From contig JAHFRS010000089.1 in NCBI GenBank assembly GCA_023266155.1, positions 1 to 5,323 on the forward strand: a DNA stretch of 5,323 bases, written 5' to 3'. Position numbers and translations under genes: made by a program. Shown piece after piece: positions 1 to 4,142 of this stretch. Under the pieces are notes generated by a model, which was not told the DNA's origin, ran no database searches, and was given only the letters and a program-made list of their open reading frames with translations. The stretch is from an archaeon (GTDB lineage: Archaea > Nanobdellota > Nanobdellia > Woesearchaeales > GW2011-AR9). Numbering within the stretch: the stretch's first letter is position 1; every line of letters begins with the position of its first letter.

Positions 1-20
1 CAATTTCTCTTTTCTCACCA

Positions 21-39
21 CAACCTTTATATACAAATC
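21..39 (+). promoter_or_regulatory. Archaeal promoter of the beta-propeller gene
   Basis: The TATA box TTTATATA is at 26-33, preceded by a BRE-like CAACC at 21-25. Its first T is 32 nt before the ATG at 58, so transcription should begin at or within a few bases of the start codon. All 19 bases at 21-39 recur exactly at 3533-3551 upstream of the paralogue at 3571. Similarity continues into TTCTTT, so the two promoters are duplicates. The 20 bases before it are pyrimidine-rich and hold no recognisable gene. Confidence 0.8.
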
Positions 40-57
40 ATTCTTTTGAAGTGGTAA

Positions 58-210
58 ATGGCACTTACAGATTTACTTGGTTCGGCGTTGCGCGGCGCGG
101 CGTTAGGATTGGCGATGTACGTTTCTAGCTGTGGCGGGTCATCACCCAGTATGGGCTGTCAAAGAGATACCGATTGTTATGCGCCACGGGTCTGTGTGCA
201 AGGGTATTGT
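58..210 (+). repeat. Constant 5' module, copy 1
   Basis: This is the first of three coding copies of a 51-codon module (leader plus Cys25, C34, C40, C46, C51). By hand alignment it differs from copy 2 (1136-1288) at 8 of 153 positions, 5 of them within the first 141. No indels are seen. Similarity to copy 2 stops just after Cys51, where the two genes diverge completely. Confidence 0.88.
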
Positions 211-1131
211 GAAGATAGAAATGGTGGCGGGGAAGGTGAAAGTGAAGGTAATTCACCCGGGCCAAACGGTACTTCTGGTGGCAATACAGATAATTTACTT
301 TCAAATCTAACTGGTAAGATTGTGTTTATATCTGATCGAGACACCAGTAATCAAAATAATTATGAACTCTACTCAATTAACGCTAATGGGGCCGATTTGA
401 GAAGACTAACCACCAATTCATCGATGGATTTCGCCCCAAAGTGGTCTCCTGATGGGAGAAAAATCGTTTTTGTTTCCGATCGAGATGTTAAAAACCACAG
501 GGAGATTTACACCATGGATGCTGATGGAACTAACGCAAGAAGGTTAACAGAAACTGTTTATGGGACAAATAACGGTCCCTCTTGGTCTCCGGATGGAAGA
601 AAGATCGCTTTCGAATCTATAGGAGATGATTTAAAACGTTTAGTATATTTCGACATTTACATTATGGATCCAGATGGAAACAACGTACAGAATATTACAA
701 ATACACCCAATGCTGACGAATATGGGCCAGTATGGTCTCCTGACGGCCAACAACTTGCTTTTGAATCAAATCAAAATACTGGATTTATGGATATTTATAT
801 TATGGATGCGGACGGAAGGAATCAAAGAAGGCTAACTTACGATGGTGATAATCGACGGGAGTCGAGATTTCCCGCTTGGTTTCCTGGTTCAGAAATCGTA
901 TTCTCGTCCACTCGGGATACCACCGATCATAATCTTTACATTATGAATGCTGAAGGCAACAATGTGCACAGAGTTACTTCTTCTGGTAATCCCAACTATT
1001 CTTGCTGGTCGCCTGACAGAACTAAAATTGCCTATTCCTTAGGGGGCGATGGCCAAATCAATATTATGACCGCAGATGGCGAAGAAGTTGTCGAACTAAC
1101 TGAAGGTGCCCAACCATCATGGACACCATAA
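58..1131 (+). CDS. Exported six-bladed PD40/TolB-like beta-propeller protein with Cys-rich leader module
   Basis: This 357-residue protein is predicted to be exported and to present a beta-propeller outside the cell. Residues 1-24 are a mostly hydrophobic leader ending VSSC, a lipobox-like site with Cys25. It is a poor classical signal, with only Arg12 basic and an Asp at position 5. A four-Cys module follows (C34, C40, C46, C51), then a Gly/Ser/Glu/Asn linker (52-85). Six PD40 blades start near residues 86, 134, 181, 231, 278 and 321. They show the pattern KIxFxSxRD, then IYxMDxDG, then RRLT, then WSPDG, with WFPG and WSPDR variants in blades 4 and 5. PD40 repeats occur in TolB and in many secreted propellers that bind proteins or sugars. 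No TolB N-terminal domain and no catalytic domain is present, so a binding or scaffold role is inferred; the ligand is unknown. The start is fixed by the promoter spacing and by identity with two paralogues. The next paralogue begins 4 nt after the stop. Confidence 0.9.
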   Translation: MALTDLLGSALRGAALGLAMYVSSCGGSSPSMGCQRDTDCYAPRVCVQGYCEDRNGGGEGESEGNSPGPNGTSGGNTDNLLSNLTGKIVFISDRDTSNQNNYELYSINANGADLRRLTTNSSMDFAPKWSPDGRKIVFVSDRDVKNHREIYTMDADGTNARRLTETVYGTNNGPSWSPDGRKIAFESIGDDLKRLVYFDIYIMDPDGNNVQNITNTPNADEYGPVWSPDGQQLAFESNQNTGFMDIYIMDADGRNQRRLTYDGDNRRESRFPAWFPGSEIVFSSTRDTTDHNLYIMNAEGNNVHRVTSSGNPNYSCWSPDRTKIAYSLGGDGQINIMTADGEEVVELTEGAQPSWTP

Positions 1132-1135
1132 CTTT

Positions 1136-1288
1136 ATGGCACTTACAGATTTACTTGGTTCGGCGTTGCGCGGCACGGCGTTAGGATTGGCGATGTACGT
1201 TTCTAGCTGTGGTGGGCCATCGCCAAGTATGGGCTGTCAAAGAGATACCGATTGTTATGCGCCACGGGTCTGTGTGGAAGGGGAATGT
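1136..1288 (+). repeat. Constant 5' module, copy 2
   Basis: This is a near-identical direct repeat of 58-210. It begins exactly at the start codon; the promoter was not duplicated with it. A 25-nt run at 1173-1197 is identical to 3608-3632 in copy 3, while copy 1 has one mismatch there. Copies 2 and 3 share Thr14 where copy 1 has Ala. Confidence 0.88.
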
Positions 1289-2047
1289 CAGGATTCTTAT
1301 GAAGATACAAATAATGATAATGATGATAGTAATAGTCGGGGAAAAGATAATAATTGTAACCCTCGAGCATCAAAGGGATGTTATTTAGGTGAGGTATACT
1401 GGGAAGACAGTTGTGGTCAGCGCGGGGAACAAGAAAAAAAATGTTCAGAGAGCTGTCGAGACGGCGAATGCGTCACGGATTGTAACGTTTTCCTTACGGA
1501 ATACGAGGGTGTCTGTTATGATAATGATCCCTATTGGCAGGATAATTGTGGTAATTTAGGAAAGAGGATTGAAAATTGCGGGGAATATGAATCTTGTTGG
1601 CGTGGTTTGGCTTGCGATTATGAATCCGAACGTTGGGAAGATCTTGGCAATGGGACCATTCGTGATTTAATGTTGGGTGTTCTTTGGCAGAAGGATTCAT
1701 TTCGTCGGTATGATTGCATTCAATTTGAAGGTGATGAAAATTGCTGTATTAATTATGACACTGCTCCTCTATATTGTAATTCTCTCTCTTTAGGTGGTAG
1801 AGAAAACTGGCGAGTGCCAAGTATAGAAGAACTAGAAAGTCTAGTGCTGGAGCGAGTAGAAGAGAGTTGTCACATTAGTTCAATATTTGAGGGTCTTTGT
1901 AGACCATATACCTCTTCAGATCTAGGTGATTGCGGGTGTAGTCCCATTTATGGCTGCGATGAAATGACCGTTGACTTTGAATATGGGAACACTGCTTGTG
2001 CAGCCTTAGAGGATTGTTCAGATTTACGATGTGTAACTGACAGATAA
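1136..2047 (+). CDS. Exported Cys-rich protein: leader module, two YWxDxCG repeats and DUF1566 (Lcl-type) domain
   Basis: This 303-residue predicted exported protein carries the same 51-residue leader and four-Cys module as its upstream neighbour. An Asn/Asp-rich linker follows (52-73). Residues 74-160 hold two related cysteine repeats, CYLGEVYWEDSCG and CYDNDPYWQDNCG, each followed by further Cys; such repeats occur in secreted proteins of myxobacteria and DPANN archaea. Residues 167-303 match DUF1566: GNGTIRD, GVLWQK, LGGRENWRVPSIEELESLV, and a terminal LRCVTDR like the usual VRCVR. The domain is interrupted by extra Cys-containing stretches. DUF1566 is found in surface and secreted proteins and has no firm enzymatic role. 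ATG 1136 is chosen by alignment with the paralogues; a GTG at 1106 in the same frame would add ten residues they lack. No TATA box or Shine-Dalgarno site lies just upstream, so co-transcription with the propeller gene and reinitiation across the 4-nt gap are inferred. Confidence 0.87.
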   Translation: MALTDLLGSALRGTALGLAMYVSSCGGPSPSMGCQRDTDCYAPRVCVEGECQDSYEDTNNDNDDSNSRGKDNNCNPRASKGCYLGEVYWEDSCGQRGEQEKKCSESCRDGECVTDCNVFLTEYEGVCYDNDPYWQDNCGNLGKRIENCGEYESCWRGLACDYESERWEDLGNGTIRDLMLGVLWQKDSFRRYDCIQFEGDENCCINYDTAPLYCNSLSLGGRENWRVPSIEELESLVLERVEESCHISSIFEGLCRPYTSSDLGDCGCSPIYGCDEMTVDFEYGNTACAALEDCSDLRCVTDR

Positions 2048-2059
2048 CTTCTTGGAGTT

Positions 2060-2094
2060 GGGCGGAATGAAAAAAAGAGCAGAGATTTTATAAA
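2060..2094 (+). promoter_or_regulatory. Promoter block of the first toxin-antitoxin remnant
   Basis: The TATA box TTTATAAA is at 2087-2094, 33 nt before the ATG at 2120. The block starting GGGCGGAATGAAAAAAAGA at 2060 closely matches the block at 2831-2866 upstream of vapBC, including a shared 13-nt core AATGAAAAAAAGA and the same TATA box. The two cassettes therefore share a promoter and possibly a regulatory site. The stretch 2048-2119 holds no other feature. Confidence 0.65.
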
Positions 2095-2119
2095 GTAAGG
2101 TATATTTATTTTCTGTAAA

Positions 2120-2254
2120 ATGGAAACCGTCACCATACCTAAAGAAGAGTACAACTTATTGAAAAAACAAGCAAAAGTTGATATGGATATCCTACAGCAG
2201 CTGATGAGTAGTTTTCAGGATATCAGGGCAGGAAGAGTGAGAAGGGTGAGATGA
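2120..2254 (+). CDS. Small RelB-like antitoxin of a type II toxin-antitoxin system
   Basis: This 44-codon gene encodes a mostly helical, charged protein. It starts METVTIPKEEYNLLKKQA and ends with a basic tail, DIRAGRVRRVR. The pattern (xVTIPKEEYxLLKKxA, then an acidic helix, then DIxAGRxRR) is what I recognise from short archaeal antitoxins encoded just upstream of RelE-like toxins. The N-terminal beta strand would serve DNA binding or dimerisation, and the C-terminal helix and tail would bind the toxin; this is by family analogy. It has its own TATA box, 33 nt before the ATG. The stop region reads ATGA (2251-2254), the usual junction at which a toxin frame would begin, yet the frame from ATG 2251 ends after 13 codons. 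The only toxin-like sequence nearby is on the other strand, so this appears to be an orphan antitoxin. The exact family is uncertain. Confidence 0.72.
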   Translation: METVTIPKEEYNLLKKQAKVDMDILQQLMSSFQDIRAGRVRRVR

Positions 2255-2257
2255 TCC

Positions 2258-2521
2258 TTATTTTTGTATCAAATTTCTTATTTCATCTTTAAATTGATCT
2301 ACCAAGAGCCAAATGGTATTGATGACCATTTGCTGATCTTTCTTAGCACTTATTCCTACGACATAGACTACCTTAAACTCATCATAAATCAAGTAGTACA
2401 CACGATATTTTTCTTTCTTTTTCTCACGAAACCAGGGAACTCTGATTTGGTCTCCAACATAAGGGTTTTCGACCAGTTGGTCTTCAATTTTGCCAACCCA
2501 TTCCCGGAAATCTTTGGGCAG
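2258..2521 (-). pseudogene. RelE/ParE-like toxin, N-terminally truncated and opposed to its antitoxin
   Basis: Read on the minus strand, this encodes about 87 residues beginning LPKDFREW. It includes ENPYVGDQIRVPWFREKKKE, then YRVYYLIYDEFKVVYVVGIS, then KKDQQ and a C-terminal helical tail. This is the RelE-fold toxin pattern: a helical hairpin after LPK, the ENPxxG turn, the reK...YRVYYxIyD strands, and a basic KK before the last helix. These toxins are usually ribosome-dependent mRNA endonucleases. The first 15-20 residues of the family, which form the first beta strand and lead into helix 1, are missing. Upstream of the break the frame stays open to an ATG at 2605, but those 28 residues are antisense to the exported-protein fragment and have no toxin character. 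No TATA box lies at the expected distance before 2605. The stop codon is 3 nt from the antitoxin stop, tail-to-tail, rather than downstream on the same strand. It is probably inactive. Confidence 0.7.
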
Positions 2522-2842
2522 GGGTATTGTGAAGGTTCTGAAGGGGAAAGGGAGGGGAATAATGAACCAACGTACCCGGGCATGTGTGAAGCGTATCGTG
2601 ATCATTACTTAAGCATTGTTCTTGGGCATACCGGAAGTTCTTTAATGGAAGAATATGAAAAATGTGTACAATCTTGCCTACCTACAGTTTTAGATAGGGG
2701 ATATTGTATATCTATTTACTGTGCACTTGAAGCTTCTGTAAACGCTAATGATGTTTCGGAAATTAATTATGATCTTAATCGTCGCTGTGCGGAAAATTTT
2801 GGTTTAGTTTTCAATGTAAAAGATGAAGCTGGGCGAAAATGA
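2519..2842 (+). pseudogene. 5'-truncated member of the exported Cys-rich family (six-Cys domain body)
   Basis: The frame from 2519 encodes 107 residues. It begins at QGYC, which aligns with Q48-G-Y-C51 of the propeller protein, and continues with the acidic linker GSEGEREGNN. The rest is a small Cys-rich domain matching the body of the protein at 3571-4008. Shared marks are CxxY, an xTG followed by SSL, YxxCVxxC, then Cys and CALE/CAVE, and a last Cys before a Gly. Cys spacing is C-x25-C-x3-C-x9-C-x4-C-x21-C, against x31, x3, x10, x4, x19 in the intact paralogue. The promoter, leader and first three module cysteines are gone, replaced at the junction by the antisense of the toxin. The open frame runs back to an ATG at 2264, but those 85 residues are only the complement of the toxin. 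Expression as a secreted protein is unlikely. Its stop lies inside the vapBC promoter block. Confidence 0.72.
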
Positions 2843-2866
2843 AAAAAAGACAATAAGTTTTATAAA
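2831..2866 (+). promoter_or_regulatory. Promoter block of vapBC
   Basis: The TATA box TTTATAAA is at 2859-2866, 31 nt before the vapB ATG at 2890. The whole block resembles 2060-2094, as described there. Its left part overlaps the last codons of the truncated exported-protein frame. Toxin-antitoxin operons are commonly autoregulated, and the shared A-tract just upstream of the TATA box is a candidate operator; no clear palindrome is visible. Confidence 0.65.
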
Positions 2867-2889
2867 TAACTTTCCTTTAGAGAACTTTA

Positions 2890-3129
2890 ATGACTACTGA
2901 GATCGAAGGGGTCTGGCGACACGGCCGGATTGTTCCTTTGGACAACGTTGATTTAGAAGAAGAAACAAAAGTTCTCATCAGTGTTGTCGCTGAAAAAAAA
3001 GTAAAATTACCAGAATTAGCAGGTGCCTGGAAAGACTACCGAACGAAAGACGGGAAAACACTTGATGATGTAAAAAAGGAAATTTATGACAGCAGGAAGA
3101 TTTCGACCCGGGGAGCGGCAGTATTATGA
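2890..3129 (+). CDS. vapB: VapB-type antitoxin, DUF104 (AF2212-like)
   Basis: This 79-residue antitoxin pairs with the PIN toxin whose start overlaps its stop by 4 nt (ATGA). Residues 4-32, containing IEGVWRHGRIVPLDNVDLEE, match the DUF104/AF2212-like fold (xIxAxYxxGxxxPLxxxxLxEGxxV), with Glu-Thr where Glu-Gly is usual. This small beta domain serves as the DNA-binding and dimerising part in related antitoxins. Residues 43-79 form the toxin-neutralising tail: LAGAWKD, then LDDVKKEIYDSRKISTRG, where Trp and Arg side chains would enter the toxin groove by analogy with known VapBC complexes. The ATG is supported by the TATA box 31 nt upstream. The gene is full length for the family and appears functional. 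Confidence 0.85.
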   Translation: MTTEIEGVWRHGRIVPLDNVDLEEETKVLISVVAEKKVKLPELAGAWKDYRTKDGKTLDDVKKEIYDSRKISTRGAAVL

Positions 3130-3518
3130 CCTTCTGTTTAGACACCGACCATGTTATCGAGTATCTCAAAGGGAATGCCGCAGTTACTTCTAAAATAAAA
3201 TTATCTGAGGAAGAGATTTGTATCACCCCTATTACCGTTCTGGAATTATTTTATGGGGCCTATCGATCCGCACAGGTATCCCGAAGAGCGGGAGAAGTAC
3301 GCCAGTTCGTCGGTGCCTTTGAAGTACTCCCATTCAATCAGTTGGTCTATGAACAATTTGGTTTTCTGAAAGCAGAATTGGCTGAAAAGGGCGAGTTGCT
3401 GGATAATTTTGATCTCGTTATTGCCAGTTTCTGCCGTGCTCATAACCATATTCTTGTTACCAGCAACAAAAAACATTTTGAAAGAATCAAAGGACTGAAG
3501 ATCGAAAACTGGCGGTAA
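3126..3518 (+). CDS. vapC: VapC-type PIN-domain ribonuclease toxin
   Basis: This 130-residue PIN-domain protein has the length usual for VapC. The expected active-site acids are in order: Asp6 in LDTDHVIEYLKG, Glu40 in ITVLELFYGA, and Asp96 in LDNFDLVIAS (with Asp93 close by). The fourth position is Asn114 in VTSNKKHFERI, corresponding to the usual T(N/D)NxxHF. The protein ends GLKIENWR, a typical VapC terminus. VapC toxins are Mg2+-dependent endoribonucleases that cut tRNA or rRNA and slow growth until bound by VapB; the target here cannot be read from sequence. Translation is coupled to vapB through the ATGA overlap at 3126-3129. All core residues are present, so the module is probably active, in contrast to the broken one upstream. 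Confidence 0.9.
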   Translation: MTFCLDTDHVIEYLKGNAAVTSKIKLSEEEICITPITVLELFYGAYRSAQVSRRAGEVRQFVGAFEVLPFNQLVYEQFGFLKAELAEKGELLDNFDLVIASFCRAHNHILVTSNKKHFERIKGLKIENWR

Positions 3519-3531
3519 CGATTTTCCCGCC
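3511..3531. repeat. Short GC-rich inverted repeat spanning the vapC stop
   Basis: GGCGG at 3511-3515 pairs with CCGCC at 3527-3531 across an 11-nt loop containing the vapC stop codon. It could be a weak terminator-type hairpin between vapC and the next promoter, but it has only five pairs and no T-run directly after it, so chance is possible. Confidence 0.3.
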
Positions 3532-3532
3532 G

Positions 3533-3551
3533 CAACCTTTATATACAAATC
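3533..3551 (+). promoter_or_regulatory. Archaeal promoter of the small Cys-rich exported protein
   Basis: The TATA box TTTATATA is at 3538-3545 with CAACC directly upstream, 33 nt before the ATG at 3571. It is identical over 19 nt to the promoter of the propeller gene. This indicates that leader and promoter were duplicated together here, unlike the copy at 1136. Confidence 0.8.
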
Positions 3552-3570
3552 GTTCTTTCAGGGTAGTAAA

Positions 3571-3723
3571 ATGACTTTAACTGACTTGATTGGCAAAACC
3601 TTGCGCAGCACGGCGTTAGGATTGGCGATGTATGTGGCGGGCTGTGGCAACGATTCTGAGAAGGAAGGCTGTCAGAATGATTATGATTGCCGCGAGCCAA
3701 GGGTGTGTGTAAGGGGATATTGT
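3571..3723 (+). repeat. Constant 5' module, copy 3
   Basis: This is the most diverged copy of the 51-codon module, with cysteine positions and length conserved exactly. The best-conserved DNA is the hydrophobic leader segment at 3608-3632. After Cys51 it keeps 23 identical bases with the truncated copy (3718-3740 against 2525-2547), so copies 3 and 4 also share the acidic linker. Confidence 0.8.
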
Positions 3724-4008
3724 GAAGGTTCTGAAGGGGAGGGGGAAGGCGAAGACAACATTTGTGATAGATACCTAAAAAATTGTCCTTTCGCTTATGA
3801 TTATGATACAGGAAAGCTTACAGACCAATCATCTTTAAGTTCTAAAGATTATGGACTTTGTGTAGAATATTGTGTAATGCAAGGTCAGCGAGATATGGAA
3901 CTGTGTGGTTTTATCGCTTGTGCAGTTGAAACTGGTTATTGTGACAATGAGGTTCAGGAAGATCTACAGATCATCGCTTGCATGAAGCGACATGGATGGG
4001 ACAAGTGA
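3571..4008 (+). CDS. Small exported Cys-rich protein with the shared leader module and a six-Cys domain
   Basis: This 145-residue protein belongs to the family at 58 and 1136. Its leader ends VAGC, a good lipobox match (Cys25), and C34, C40, C46 and C51 fall at exactly the same residues. An acidic linker, GSEGEGEGEDN, follows at 53-63. Residues 65-137 form a compact Cys-rich domain also present in the truncated copy at 2519-2842. The shared cysteines are C65, C97, C101, C112, C117 and C137, giving C-x31-C-x3-C-x10-C-x4-C-x19-C; C72 and C124 are extra here. The helical look of the CxxxC and CxxxxC stretches suggests a disulfide-braced helical hairpin; this is inference. I do not recognise a named family, and the function is unknown. 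Location at the cell surface is inferred from the leader. It has its own duplicated promoter. Confidence 0.85.
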   Translation: MTLTDLIGKTLRSTALGLAMYVAGCGNDSEKEGCQNDYDCREPRVCVRGYCEGSEGEGEGEDNICDRYLKNCPFAYDYDTGKLTDQSSLSSKDYGLCVEYCVMQGQRDMELCGFIACAVETGYCDNEVQEDLQIIACMKRHGWDK

Positions 4009-4048
4009 ATTCCTTTCGTAGGCCATCGTTAAAATAAAGTCATTCCTT

Positions 4049-4072
4049 TCTCCATATTCTTCGGGAGATTTT
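4049..4072 (+). terminator. Possible terminator after the small Cys-rich gene
   Basis: TCTCC (4049-4053) and GGAGA (4064-4068) can pair across a 10-nt loop and are followed by TTTT (4069-4072). Archaeal termination depends mainly on T-runs, and this one is short, so the call is weak. The rest of 4009-4101 shows no gene. Confidence 0.3.
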
Positions 4073-4101
4073 ATGCAGATAGAGTGATTTTTATCAATAA
4101 A

Positions 4102-4109
4102 TTTATAAG
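4102..4109 (+). promoter_or_regulatory. TATA box of the large Cys-rich gene
   Basis: TTTATAAG begins 41 nt before the ATG at 4143 and 35 nt before an in-frame TTG at 4137. By the spacing of the other promoters here, transcription would start near 4133-4135, leaving a leader of about 8-10 nt before the ATG. It differs in sequence from the exported-family promoters. Confidence 0.55.
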
Positions 4110-4126
4110 AAGAACCGATTCTTCTT
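4107..4126. promoter_or_regulatory. Perfect inverted repeat, candidate operator
   Basis: AAGAAGAA (4107-4114), loop CCGA (4115-4118), TTCTTCTT (4119-4126) form an exact 8-bp dyad. It overlaps the end of the TATA box and lies upstream of the expected transcription start. A protein bound here would block preinitiation-complex assembly, so a repressor site is plausible; the regulator is not in the window. Because it should not be transcribed, an RNA hairpin role is unlikely. Confidence 0.45.
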
Positions 4127-4142
4127 CACTTTAGTTTTGAAC

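Noticed and set aside
1106..1135. GTG start ten codons upstream for the DUF1566 protein
   Set aside because: The extra residues are absent from both paralogues and lie within the end of the propeller gene. ATG 1136 matches the shared start exactly.
2067..2093. Tiny frame ATG AAA AAA AGA ending in TAA within the TATA box
   Set aside because: It encodes only eight residues and coincides with the conserved promoter block; the same ATGAAAAAAAGA at 2839 is out of coding context.
2264..2518. Plus-strand open frame from ATG 2264 fused in frame to the exported-protein fragment
   Set aside because: Its residues are only the complement of a recognisable RelE-like toxin on the minus strand. It has no promoter at leaderless spacing and no leader like the paralogues.
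2522..2605. Minus-strand N-terminal extension of the toxin up to ATG 2605
   Set aside because: This stretch is antisense to the exported-protein fragment, lacks the first beta strand expected for RelE toxins, and has no TATA box at the right distance.
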